This document shows, piece after piece, positions 50,316-62,730 of a stretch of DNA of 64,000 bases. The notes below the pieces were generated by a model. It saw only the letters and a list, made by a program, of their open reading frames with translations, was not told the DNA's origin and did not search any database. Source of the stretch: Amblyornis subalaris (Eukaryota; Chordata; Aves; Passeriformes; Ptilonorhynchidae). A program made the translations under genes and the position numbers. Where the stretch lies: NCBI GenBank assembly GCA_018881555.1, contig JACAXG010000007.1:3734643-3798642 (forward strand), read 5' to 3'. Numbering within the stretch: position 1 is the stretch's first letter; every line of letters begins with the position of its first letter.

Positions 50316-50664
50316 ATCAATAAGAAATGTCTGATCAATTTTGGTATTCCATTGCTTTATAAAATACTTTCATATCTAGTGATGAGAATAATAATTAGTG
50401 CTTTAATAAGGTGTTGCAGAATAGCAGACATCANATGTGCTATTCTCATGGCAGCATCGCTGAATGTTGCCCTCAGTGCAGCATGGGAAGAATGATGTGT
50501 AAACTCCCAAAAACTGCTCACAAAAATATGCAGATGTTGTTTTCATGCAAGCCACATTATGCATGGCACAAAAACAGAAGACCATTTTAGATGTTTGAGA
50601 ATATTTAACCAAATTGTTCCTGAATGACTAAATGATAATTACTTCCAGAGATTATAGACCTCTT

Positions 50665-50679
50665 AAAAAAAAAAAAAAA
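50665..50679. repeat. Poly(A) run (A15)
   Basis: Fifteen A's. I looked upstream for a retroposed transcript ending here and recognise none, so it is called only as a homopolymer. Confidence 0.8.
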
Positions 50680-53439
50680 GAGCACTCTCACCCCAAACCG
50701 TCTGTAGTTGTGCAGAGGCTGAAATGCAATGGCAAAGTTCAGCAACAAGGTGAATCTATTTTTGCATTTCTTGCAANATAAAGCTAATAAATGAATGCTG
50801 CGAGTTCAGGGGCAGCAAAAGATGCTGTGTTATCTGATGGATTAGCATGTGAAGTAAATGAAACTGTCACACAGACATGACTGCTAACAGAATCAAATTT
50901 AGATTTAAAATGAGTCCTGGAAATATCCCTTAAAAAAGATTCAACAATGAAGAATTCACTGACTTCCCAAAGTGCAGGAGGTCATGTATTACACCAAATC
51001 AATCAGCTGTGCCCCTTCACTGAAAAACAAGAAATGAAGAGCTCAAAGTGANTGAAATAAAAAGAAGTCCTTAAAAGAAAGAGTGATACTCTATAACTAG
51101 GGTCANGGGTCACACCATTTAAAGACAGCAGAAGCGCTATTCCAAAGAGTGCAAGACAAGGTCCAGAGTCATCCATTTCTTTCAGAAGATCAGAGCACTC
51201 TTGTAGGCTGAAAAAACCAGACATTATGCCCTTGTTTTACATCACATTAGGAAAAGTTCTTCTGACTCTAGAAAACTGCGACAAAACCCCAAAACNGCTG
51301 CAAATAGAATGTAACAACTTGCCTTCCTTATTTACCAAAAGTGCCATGGTCACTAGTTTTAAAGAAAAGGTTACTGTATTCTGAGATATATATAGACAAG
51401 AATTAACACTGCAAGATTCTAAAATCTGAGCTTGATGGGAAGCTTTCCTAACTAAAAGGGATAAAGAATAGAACATAACAACTACAACAAACTACCCTTA
51501 TATATAATGTTCTCAGGTATACCACTAACATCAACTCTGTTGCCTCAGAGGGACATGAACTTTGCTACAAAGCTACAACATATTTGGGATCAATCCGAGT
51601 GAAAAGGAGAAAGAGGCCTCCCAGCAGTGGTGGTCCCGGTAGTCCGTGTGGGCTTTGAAACAACTGGGCACACACCCTTCACTTGAAAGAGGAATAGTAG
51701 ACCCTGCAAACTGGAGTGCACTGGAACCATTAATGGATCGTTGTAGAAGCTGTGTACGCATCCTCACACCTGCAAATGGATGATGGTTCACTCTGTGAGA
51801 ATTTCTTCCCCACACAACAAAAGGATTATATATAGTCAAAGATTATAGATAGTAAAGCTCTCCAAAATCCCTTACGCTAAGTTCTTCTGCTGGCAAGAAT
51901 CATCTCCTATAAGTGTTCCCCTTCTCGGCTATTGCCAGAGCAAAGCACATCTCCTTTCAGTACGTTTATTTTTTGACATTCAACCAGTCTACATTCTTTT
52001 TCTCTCCCAAAAAACACTGGAAAGAGACTTTTGGAACTGTTTTGAGCACAAAATGCAAGACTGTTGTTATAGAATTAAAGGTGAAAAAAACCCTGTGCAA
52101 TTATGTGGCTAAACTAATACTTGTTCAACATGAATTATAAGATAAAACTGGTNGGTAAAGACCAGCAGAAATCAAACNGAAGTCATCCAACATCCTAATG
52201 ATCAGACAGATCGTGCAGGAATGGAGCACAATGCAAAGATAATTGCTACTGGACAACCACCCTAGAAGACTGCAGTTAGAGATTCTCCCTATATCCTGAA
52301 TATGTGCTGCTAAGTACTGTAAAAACACAGAGATGTTTTGAGTAAGCAACTAGAATTCCTCCTGTAGCATCCCATAGCCAGCTGTAGTCAATCTGCTCTA
52401 TAATATCTTCAATTTTCTGGATATAGAAGAAGAAAGTAAGGTGCAGTGGGAAAAGAAGAAGAAAAGGTAAGCATACACCACCTAACAGGAATAAGTGTAG
52501 TAATAGCCTTTGCATTGTTATAGAAACCTAGTCTAGGTTGTGCTGGCCTCCCATATNGCCTCCCTGAAGCTCTAGATACTTAAGTATCAGAACAATTTCT
52601 CTTTTTTTCTGGCNTTCAAGGATATTTGGCCTATGATTTTCCTTCCAATCTTAAAAGCAAAATAGAGACACCTAACTTACAGGGTGTATGAATAAAGAAA
52701 GTTCTATTCTCAAGATATTTTTAAGCTATACCTTAGCCAAAGCTAAATGATTTTCCAGTGTGACAGAATAAATTGTTTTATTTTTCATATGTGGAAAAAT
52801 AAAATGCAGTGAGTACAAAGAAAATAAAAACCTGCATATGTGTGCAGAAGTCATCACTGTTTAAGTCGGAATTAGATCTTTATCATCACAGTTTTTCATT
52901 GATTCGAATAAAACCGCTATATAATCCCAATGAGGCCTAAGTAGAAAGTATAAAACAGTTCCTAATATTTACAAACATGTCTTCCCTAAAGAAAAACTTG
53001 GCAAATGACTATGAAATAAGCAGGAAACCCAAATGGTCCAAGTTATGAATACTAAATTTAAATGACAAGCTCTGCATCNAACATTAAGCAAACACAGAAA
53101 ATTAATATAGCAATTGAGTGCTATTAAGGAACAATTTGTCTATTATTTATCTATTGATTCTAAATATCATTGTTCAATCAGCCATTCCAGACTCATATCG
53201 AAATTTTTGTGAGTGCCTGCCACCATTAAGGAAATATAGAAAAAAATGGGTAATAGCCCCCTAGGGTCCAATATCTTTTTGACAACGGATTTTAAAATGT
53301 ATGCCAAAAGTTAATGAGGCAGAAATGAAAACAGATTGAGTAATGTTTGAAATAGCTTAAAGTGAGAGATATTTATTGTGAATTATTTTCACAGTTTACT
53401 GANATAAAAAGTCAAGAAAATAGAGACTGAGATAATGAT

Positions 53440-54057
53440 TGTTAGGATCCAATTATTAAAAGAGATGCCTCTGCCTGAGTTAGGGTGCAAATGAGACCAT
53501 ATGCCAAAGTCAGTAGTATGGANTTTATTTANCAGTAAATATGAGACAGAGAGAGAAAGAAATAGGAGAGGGAGAGGAAAAGAAAGAGAGTGAGAGAGCT
53601 TGGGCAGGTATCATCACCACGTGGAATCCTGCAGCGTCCTCCTGGTCTTCACCCTGGTCAGTTTGGTGGTGGGTGTCCCACAGTGTCCTTCTGGAGGTAC
53701 TGCTTTTATGCAGTCCAGGTCCCTGGCATCCACGAGGTNTAAGTGCTGTTCCCACAATGTGGGGTGGCATGTGTATAAGCAACTGCTTCCTTTAGCACAG
53801 TTTGGGATATTTGTCCGTATATGTTACCCAGGTCTGCCTCACCAGAGCTGGTGTCTTCCTGTTGTTGCTGTCTGTGCTTTTCCCACAGTCTGCGCAGTGG
53901 AATCTTGTCCGGTGTGCTGATTCCAAACCTTTCCCCTCCGCGTGGGCCTGAAATTAACGTCTTCTAGTTTGCCATCTGTGCTTATCTTAAGTTAGATTAT
54001 CTTGTGGGAACTTTCTCCTTTGTCAGTGTTCGAGACAATTTATTGTGCCTCTCTACA
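53440..54057 (-). mobile_element. Solo ERV LTR, family A copy 2 (minus)
   Basis: This is the second copy of the element at 44650-45228 in the same orientation, and the longer of the two (about 618 against 579 bases). On the minus strand it runs from TGTAGAGAGGC to GGATCCTAACA, which are proper TG/CA ends. It carries a TATA-like CATAAAAG (plus-strand CTTTTATG at 53703-53710), an AATAAA signal (plus-strand TTTATT at 53524-53529) and a GA-rich microsatellite (about 53544-53600). Sequence beyond the U5 end shows no primer-binding site, so this is a solo LTR. Short frames here (53525-53920) are fortuitous. Confidence 0.87.
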
Positions 54058-55039
54058 GCTACTGCATTATTGTCTAGGAGGATAGTTGAGATACTCTCAT
54101 ATATGCATATACAGTCCTGAATTTCACCATTTGCTCTCTTCTGTTGTGGCTTTACACTGTTTCTTCCACAACTTTGGATTATGCCTCAGGGTCCAACCAA
54201 CTTGAAGATTTAACTATGCATTTGCATCCAGACTAATGGCTAAATCTTCTTCTACTATAGGTGAATCCCTTGCTTCTTTGAAGAAAAAAAATCCTCTGAA
54301 TGATCACCCTTTTTGTCCATATTGTATTACTTAGATGAGTTAGGCCTCTTTTTGTGTCTTACTAAGATTCCCTGTAAAATCATGGGTATGAAAACTGTTG
54401 GTTTGGATTGAGTGATACTATGGTAAAGTGAGTTTTCACTCAGATATTGTTAGTGAATCTTTAATTTCTCTAGGTATATTGTCCTAGATACCAGTGAGTA
54501 TTTGGTTTCTTGCTGGGAATTAATTCCCCCCAGACTGAAGGCCTTCTCTTAAACTTGAAAAATTAATTGATTTCACATTCCTTCATGTTTTCTACTTTAG
54601 TAAAATGTTACTGATGTACAATAGGGCAGAAGTCGCTGTGTCTGTGGTGGACCCTAAACTCCCTAAGAATATTAAATAGAGNCAGGAGTATATGGACAAA
54701 AAGAGCTGTTAGAATTTAGTCTAAAGGTAACTCCTACTTTTGTGTCTGAGGCTGTATGGAAGAGTGGCATAGATATTCCAGATGGAGCAGAATAAAATTA
54801 AATAGCTCAACTCTGAAGAGTGGAGATATGGGGGAATAAATGGAAAGAAGGGAATGGTGAAGAGCAGGGAGAAAATTACCCATTTTGCATATAAATGATG
54901 TAATTACCCCTCAGCTTCTCAGGCAGAAGTTGACATCCCTAATTAGAATAATTTTATGATCTTCTGGGGACAGATATACAAAAGCATAAAGAGAAAGAAA
55001 AAATAACAAATACAACTAACATCATCGGCTGCTTTTACA

Positions 55040-55540
55040 ACATAATTTTGCAGCAGAACTGATGATGTACATGCAGTCTCAGCTTTATGACAAATTACCT
55101 TGTTTGTATTTTACTTCAGATGATTCACAGGGCTTGATATAAAAGGCAGAGGCTGAATGAAACCTTTTCAGGGAAGAAAATGATGAAACCACAATACAAA
55201 GACCGGGAATTGAAAGCCCACTGTACTGTGTTTCATTGTTTTCTTCTAATTAATACCNTAAAATGAAAGCCACTGTGTTTAACCTGTGCTGATGCTACAG
55301 TTCTGTAATTAAGCACGAGAATTTACAACTTGTGCATGCTGATTGTTTCATACAAAGCACCTGGCGGATTTGCCAGGGTATACACTATTAAATCTACAAC
55401 AAACCTGTCCAGCCACCAAAGTCTGCCACTGTTACTTGTTTAATTGATCTACAGTATTCCACCACACCTTCACTTCCTAATTGCTGGGCAAAAAAGCAGT
55501 TATTTAGCCTTTTCCAGATGATGAGGTAGAGAGAAGATGT
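55040..55540. promoter_or_regulatory. Candidate regulatory block
   Basis: Complex unique sequence with TTCTAATTAATAC (about 55243-55255), CTGTAATTAAGC (about 55303-55314), an ACAATAC/CATTGTT pair of SOX-type cores, TTTAATTGATC (55440-55450) and CACCTGGCGG. It contains no simple repeats. It reads like conserved non-coding DNA, but conservation is untested. Confidence 0.18.
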
Positions 55541-57316
55541 GTTGTTTTAGTCATGTGGGAAGGAAGGGGTGTGCTACAAAGGAAGATAAAAACCCAGCGA
55601 GCGTAGCAAATCTGGAAAATTCCATTATCATATGCCTTGTCTTATCACTCTTATCATCTGACTGACTAATTTAATGTTGCTAAGAGACTTGACAGACCAA
55701 CTTGTTAGCATTAGATACTGCACGCAGTCGTTATTGATAAATCAATTGTTACCACTAATTTTACTCCAACAGGTTAATATTCCAGTAGTCAGGAGCTGGC
55801 TGAAGGATATGTTTGTGTACAGGCATTTCTTTTTTTTTTTTCCCCTCCACGTAGCTGATTCTCTTTTGCATTTCCTAAGTGTGATTTCACGGTAAGGAGA
55901 CAAGCTAGAAGCCAAGAGAATAAAATTATCCTCAGGCATAAATGCAGAAAATCAGGCTTGAAATCTCAGAGGAACTGATGTTCTTGTCCTATAACCATTA
56001 CTTACTGTAGTGACTAAGTTTTAAATAATTTAGAAAAATTAAAATCTTTCTGGAAATATTTTCGTGTCCAGTCCTGATTGATTAATTAATAAAAGCTAAC
56101 AAAGATTTTAAGCCTCAGAAAAGCTTTGGGTTTCGTTCTGCCCAGAGGATGGTCATGGTGTCAAGTCCATTAGTTCTGAGCTGATTCATCCTGCCCTAAT
56201 TAATACGATTCGCTCATAGACCACAGAATCTGGAATAACCACTGTGGTTTTTGAGCTAGTTAAATATTATCTATTGCACCACGTGCTTAGTTCTTCAACT
56301 CCACTTACATGGGTGGGAAGGGGAAACATATTCCAGTTATTTTATCCGACAAATATCACAAAGATGAATCCTTCCCTTCCCAATTCCTGTGTTCGTTTTG
56401 CAAAACAAAAAAGGACCAGAGAAAACGACAGCAGTAGTTCAAAGCGTCTCTCAAGGGGTGATTCTGTGCAGGGGGCTCCACAGCAGGCACTGGTGGGGTG
56501 GTCAGAAGGCCGTAGGGGTCTTCTGTGTTATCCCAGTGTGAGCCATGGCTACTCTACATAGTGCACCTCCCAAATTCGTGGTTGTCGAGGCTGGGATTAA
56601 AAATTATTTCACAGAAAACTACAGCGATCAGTGAATACTCCTGAGTGAGAAGGTCTTTTGCAAAATACCCTTCTGTGCAGTGCTGTAAGAGAGCTCAGTA
56701 AAGGTGACAGACAGCTGAAACAAAATAGTATGTTTACGGGCCTTTGGTTGTTGTGATGTGAATGAGAGAACAACACAGCTCTACCCTTCCTCTGAGAGAA
56801 AAAGAAAATCAAAGGCAGGAGAGTGTAACATATTGTACAGGAATTATCTATAGCACCAGTAAAATGTGTAAAAAAGCTGGCAGAGAGGGACTTTGGTGGA
56901 TACCACAGATATGATGATCCTGAAAACACTTAAGCATAAGGGATTGATTCTTGAAAATAGGCTGAGACACTGAAAACTGTGTGGAACGATCCATCCTTGA
57001 TTCAGCTTCTCTTGAGGGAAGGGTGCTCAGTGTTTACCCTCCTGCCAGAGCTCTTTTCCCTCAGAGAGTCAAGATTTATTTGAGGAACTTTTGACTCAAA
57101 AGCAAATACGTGGCTTTCTAGCTTCTTCTTTGGTGAAAGTGTATACACACCCTGCCAAAAATAGCATGCAGCCTGTGTCAGACAGAAATTTTGTTTATTT
57201 CTGAATTGTGGTGTAGCGTGCATATAAATTAATCTGTCTTTATTCCTATTTCACAAGAGGTGTGCGTTGCTGTCCTTATACCAGTATTTATCTTTCTGGT
57301 TCGTGCCACTGTGTGG

Positions 57317-57402
57317 ATAATACATCACTAGAGCAGTGGTGCTAGTTATGATGTATGACACCAACACATCATAAAAGTGTTGCCACGTCTGTGATGTATT
57401 AT
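57317..57402. repeat. 86-nt nested inverted repeat (hairpin)
   Basis: The outer arms ATAATACATCAC (57317-57328) and GTGATGTATTAT (57391-57402) are perfect 12-bp complements. The inner arms TTATGATGT (57346-57354) and ACATCATAA (57366-57374) are perfect 9-bp complements around an 11-base loop. Between them, AGA/TCT and GTGG/CCAC can also pair with small bulges. The whole folds into one long stem-loop of miRNA-precursor or miniature inverted-repeat size. It matches no microRNA that I recognise. A palindromic DNA-transposon relic is the main alternative. Confidence 0.6.
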
Positions 57403-60400
57403 TAAAAACACGGAACTAAACAGAAAGATCAATATAATACAGGCCCTTAATTTTTTTAAGTGGGTTAGAAGGTTTTAGATTAAGGAATACAGACTCCAGA
57501 GAGTTTATATAGAGTCTCAGTATATAACAGAAACAAATGAGAATAACTGTGATTTTATGTATGACCCAGTTTTTAATGAAATAGATTCTGTCCTTTAAAG
57601 TTCCCTGCATGTTTCACGTCCTCTCTGTACTCAGTTGTGATACAGCCAGTTCCCTACCGTATTCCTACAGAATATCCTCCACAAAATACCATCTTCTAAC
57701 ATGTCCAATAATCATGGAATTTGAGTGAGAAATTATTTTGATTTTGTGTTTCTAATTTTATTTCAGTTCTACAGCTCCTTCTGAAGTGCTTGGACAGTAT
57801 TTTCCACCTTTTGCTCAGAAAGGTGAAATGGCAAAAGTGGCTGCCAGGTATTCACTTACATGAACTTTAAGATTTTGCAAAACATTATTAAAACTAACAG
57901 TTGGTGCTTCTGGCTTTTCCAAATCTCACATGAAGAAAAGCAATCCCTCAGTAAGCCAGAAAAACTTTCTTAGGTCCAGAAAGTCCTGACCCTAAACATC
58001 TTAACAGAATAAAAAGTCGGTATTAATATAAATTTTATTTTTATTGAGGAGTTGCAAGCAGTCTTTTTACATTCTTCTCTTCTCTTACGGTTTTGGTGCA
58101 GCCACCTGTCTTGTCTTCTCTACTTGAGTATTTCATTCATCTATCTCATTTAGCCATTTTTTTCCTGGTCTCTACTCAAAACATAATAGTTTTGGGATAG
58201 TATTTTTATTAACCTTTCTTGGGTAATTTACCCATTTTTTTCCTGAATTTATATTATTTCCTTGTATCCTTGAGGTTATTTTATTTAGTTTTATATCCCC
58301 TTAATCTCATTTTACCTGAGATGTGTAAATTAAGTTCCTTTCCTTGTTCTTCCTCTGTAACATCCTCTAATCCTTGAATCATTTCTGTTGCCCAAATTAC
58401 CAGCACATATGTTTTCTGGGGACTTGGAACACAAACAGAAATTAAGACGCTCTGGTCTGCCACGACGTGCTGCTGTGAACATACCTGTTCTGGCCAGCCT
58501 TAAACAAAGAGAATTGCAATTCCTCTTGCACAGAGTGGGCCATTCTATTTATTATATATTTTTATCAGTTTTTGGTACTATTCACACTCTTTATGCATTA
58601 GATGCTGTATTTCCCAGCCCAAAGAGCTTAAAGTGGGAGATTTTAATTGTGTGTGAGAACCTCCTAGCAGAGACCCCTACAGAGAGAGCTACGCATTAAA
58701 ACCTCCGTGGTATTTCAGTTCCTTTAGAATCCAGATTTAAGACAAGTAATGTTAAGTGATTAATGTGTTTATATTTATAATGTATTTTGTCCTAGAAATT
58801 GTGTTTCGATAAGAGCATTTCTGGAGCAGTGAGAGAGGAGAGAAATAGTTTGGACTGTGCAACACCCAAAACCACTGCAGTTTACAAAGGTCATAGCAAT
58901 TTACATCTCTTAGCCCCAGATAATACAGAGGTGTTCATCCAGATCATTCTGATGCAAATATAGCTAATTTTATCTAAGCCAGGGCAAGATTATAACATGG
59001 ATCCTTTAGCCACTGATATATAGTAACTGCCTTCTCTCTTGAGGAGAGACACTAAATCTGCCAAAAATGGTTTTCTCTGTCTTCAGGTTTGAGTCTAAAC
59101 AAATCCCTACATGTGATCAAAGTAGTAGTGATGCCAGAGAGAAATATGGTTGTGCTGATAGGCAGCTGAAGATGCACATCTATCTTCCAACTTCCTCTGC
59201 TCTCTTGATGTTGTCATTGTAAATGAACTAGCACAAACGATATGCTTGATGTAGATTTTCTCCAAGCATTGCTTCTACATGCCATTTTGGACAGAGAACA
59301 GAATTCTATATTGCTGTAGCATAGAAGAGAGTTACTGAAAAATAGTGGTTTAGGGTTGATTATGCTGTTGAATATGTAAAAATGCAAATGAGCAGAGTGA
59401 TTGACACTTTCATTTCTAAGTTTCCTGTATGCATACAGAAGTACATATACTCTAGTATTTTTTATGTTTGTGTACCTGAGAGTCCCAACAGCTCTAGGAA
59501 AAGCTACTCTTAGGAGGCCTTTTGAAACTGTGAAACCACACGACAGGATGCTGTCCCTTCTCAGGAAACCTGTAATTTATCTGGCATCAATCTGTGGCTT
59601 TATGTAGTGTCCGAGCAAGAAGTCAAGAGCAGTGGGGCAGTCTTCAGTGGTAGAGAAAGAACATTAACTTGTCAGTGTTGTTTAATGCAAAGTCTCTCTG
59701 TAACATGATGCATCTGTACCGTGTCTTAGTCCTCATCATTCCCTTTTTCTACACTTGTAGAAAGCTGTGATGCAATGACCCACAGCTGCTAGAAGTGAAA
59801 CTTTCCCTCTGAGAATTCCTGCAGGTTTCAGATGGAGATATACTGAGTACAGTGAAGAAGTTAGTTTTGGTAATACCGTGAGCATTCAAAATCATAGCTT
59901 TTTAAGATAAATGCAAATATGTATGTATTGTATCTAGAAATACTGAATGTAGTGAAACCTGGATGCTGCAATTATTGGAAGTATCTACAAGGTACAAAGA
60001 GAGACGAATGCAGCTCAACTGACAATCGTAAGTAGAAAGTATAATGTAATTTCCTTTTTTAGGGTTGTGTTGAGGGTAAAAAGCTGGATGGGAGCCATTA
60101 GCTTTTAAGGATTTATAATGCTTTTAAAAGCTTCCATACAACGAGCAGAGAAAAGAAGTACTGGTCTGTAATTCACAAGAGGCATAGATTTAGGCATAGA
60201 AAACATATCCTCTGAGTTGTTTATGTGTAAACTTTTTACAACACAAGTAGAGATTTGATAAAGGAGCAGAATCATGCAGCAATTATGTAAGGTACACAGT
60301 TAAATCCTGAGCTTTTCTTTCAGAAAAAATATCAGTAAATATCAGCATGTCGATTTGCAGGAACACATATTTAGAAAGACTCACGTGTTTCTTTTGAGAA

Positions 60401-62349
60401 TTTTTTCATTAGCGCCTAGTGCTAGCAAATTAAAGCTAAAGTAAAGTAAATTAAAGTAGTATGTATATCATTAAATTTCAAAAGGGCAGCAATGTCCCTG
60501 AACATATAAAGAGAAGTCTAGAGCTGAAATACATCTCACTTCAGCCTAGCTCAGAATGAAACTGAGTATATAATATTCCTTGATAAAGGCAGCGTGAGTG
60601 CTGGGAATTGCTACTAGGCTTTTAAAGTACTATTATTGTCTTTAAACTGCATCCTTGCATCCAAATAGTGTTGTCATCTAAGGTAACAAGACAAAAGGAT
60701 GATGAGTGTACGTTGAAGATCCCTCCTATCCAGGGAACCTCTAAAGGAATTGCAGAAAGCAGGCCAGCTCTGGTTAGGTTTTCTTATTAGCAGAGGCACA
60801 GAATAACCTAAAACTGTGGTGTGCAGCCAGTGGTTTGACCAGCACAGAGTGCTTCCCAAGGAGTAGCTGCCTGGCCCTCCCCTGCCTGAGAGGACTAGAG
60901 GTGGGCTTCAAGCGCCTTTGGGAAGAAGGGAGCTCAAACTCATTTTTATTCTACTTTCTGTAAAAAAACTTGCTGCCGATAAAGGGAAAAAAAAGCGAAT
61001 TGTAATTTATAATTGTTTTATTTTTATTGTGGAAAGAGGGAAAAAGGAACAGTCAGCCCTTGAAAGAGGCTGGGAAAGCTCTTGTTTGAGGCAGATACTG
61101 TTCATTATTTGGAGAGCAGCCTGGGTGGAATAAACACAGGCCCTCTTCCGTCCTTCATAAACATATCCTAGCACCTTTGAACATGACAGCAAGCCCTAGA
61201 TTGCCATGTAAAAGGTGAATTGCGTTTCCACAGAAGACACTGTCTTCTTTTTGTCCCATTAACTGTGCTTGGTCTGTCCACATTTGAAAGCTCAAGCTCC
61301 TTCAGGCATCTTTGGCTAGCGTTTGGGTGCATGCTGGTGTGTCCCAAATGCAAGTGATATTTGGGAGCAAGTAGGTCGGGTTAGAATGCTTCTAAGAGTG
61401 CACAGAAATTTTTGCTCCATTGGGCTGGTGATTTGCTCAAACCTGGTTGTCCATTTCTGGATATCAGGCACCCTGCTTGGATGTGGATTACTGCTTCCCC
61501 AAGGAAATTGTTTGTGTTTCGTAACATGCAAGTTAGTTATTACCTTTTGGATGAAAATTTCCCTTACACTGTCTGGCTTTGATGTCCCAGCATGCTGGCT
61601 ATTGTGAACAACCCTCTTAATAATTTTCTCTATTTAATGTGGATGATTTAAGGACCTTATTCTGTGTTGTCATTTTTTTAGCACTGAAGCACCGGTCGGG
61701 CTCTCATTGATTCCTGAGTTTAGGTAATTACTAGCCTGAGATGTAGGAGGAATGTAATTCAAATATGGAAAACAGCATAATGCAATGCCACACACCTTGA
61801 AGAAACCTATTACATGACTTTGGGTGGAGTTCTGGAATTTGACAACTATGTGGCCTTGTTCCAAACAATTAAATGAATCTCTCTTCAGAGCATATGGTGT
61901 AGAGAACATGTCATGTTTGAGAAATATGGTTGGCTGGTAATCTTGATTTTTAATTTTGCGAAAGAACAATTATTTGGCACAGTGTAAAACTTTTTTTTCC
62001 CCTCCCTGTTAAGTACAAATGTGTTTTCTTCAAAGACAGAAAAAAATCTTTTAAGGAAAATCCAGTTTTGCCTTGCATATCTTGTAGATATTAATTTTTG
62101 TCTTAGTTCTTTTGAACAACATCGTGGCTGATTTTGTTTTCTATTGATACTAAAAATTTGTGATGAAAATTAAAACCCAAAGACTCAGCTATCGGAGATT
62201 TATAGCTTGGTCTGTATGAAGGATCTGGCTGGCATAATTGTTACTAAAAAGGTGGTACTTGTGAGAAAGGATTCAGTGTTTGATACACCAGAAATTTTTC
62301 AGCTTATCCTTCTCCCCTGCCTCAGCAGCATAATTATGTTTGATAATTG

Positions 62350-62730
62350 CACTAGGATCCAGGCTGGATGGTGGAGAGGAACTGTTTGTGCTACACAAAG
62401 AAGCAGCAATCTCAGTCTGTCCAGGCTTCTGGAGGCACCTCAGGTGAGATCTATATCCCCCTACACCAGGAGGGGTCTGCCATTGGTTTCACTGGGGTTC
62501 TGAGCAGAGAGCAGTGGTGTTACACACAAGTCAGCCAGAGAAAGACATCTGCCTGCCCTGTCTGCTGTTCCCGAATTATGGACCACCTTCAGGTTCCCTG
62601 AGCTGGTCCTGGGTGAGGGAGGACCAGAAGGCTCCTGCCCACCTGGCACAGAGTCCGTCCAGGCAGCTCAGCTCTGCTGGGCACTGCGCCACAGGCTCCT
62701 CCAGACAGCATTTTCCTCTAAGGAACTGAG
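62350..62730. other. GC-richer block, possible non-coding exon or old repeat
   Basis: About 380 bases with markedly more G and C than the flanks, rich in CAGG, CCTG and GGAGG motifs. A strong splice-donor-like CAG/GTGAGA lies at 62441-62449. Overlapping frames exist on both strands (98, 77 and 71 codons plus; 62 minus), none with a known domain. CpGs are few, so it is not a CpG island. It may be an unrecognised degraded transposon or a lncRNA exon. Confidence 0.3.

Larger units (their letters stand above)
48837..53439. other. Non-coding, A-rich on the plus strand
   Basis: No gene is recognised. A exceeds T on the plus strand in several lines, the reverse of the first 20 kb. It contains an A/C-rich low-complexity stretch (50131-50315), an A15 run (50665-50679) and, at 50690-50900, a unique complex block that may be regulatory. 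Open frames reach 110 codons only where low complexity suppresses stops. Confidence 0.65.

Noticed and set aside
50043..50323. Overlapping 110- and 82-codon frames as small genes
   Set aside because: Both are created by the A/C-rich low-complexity tract, which suppresses stop codons.
50665..50679. Poly(A) tail of a processed pseudogene
   Set aside because: No recognisable transcript body precedes it and no flanking direct repeats are visible.
44650..54057. Full-length endogenous provirus bounded by the two family A LTRs
   Set aside because: No primer-binding site, no gag/pol/env similarity, and an interior holding other transposons and unique sequence. No matching outer flanks were found.
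61323..61607. 94-codon Cys/Leu-rich plus frame as an exon
   Set aside because: Overlaps a 71-codon minus frame, has no domain and no convincing splice sites.
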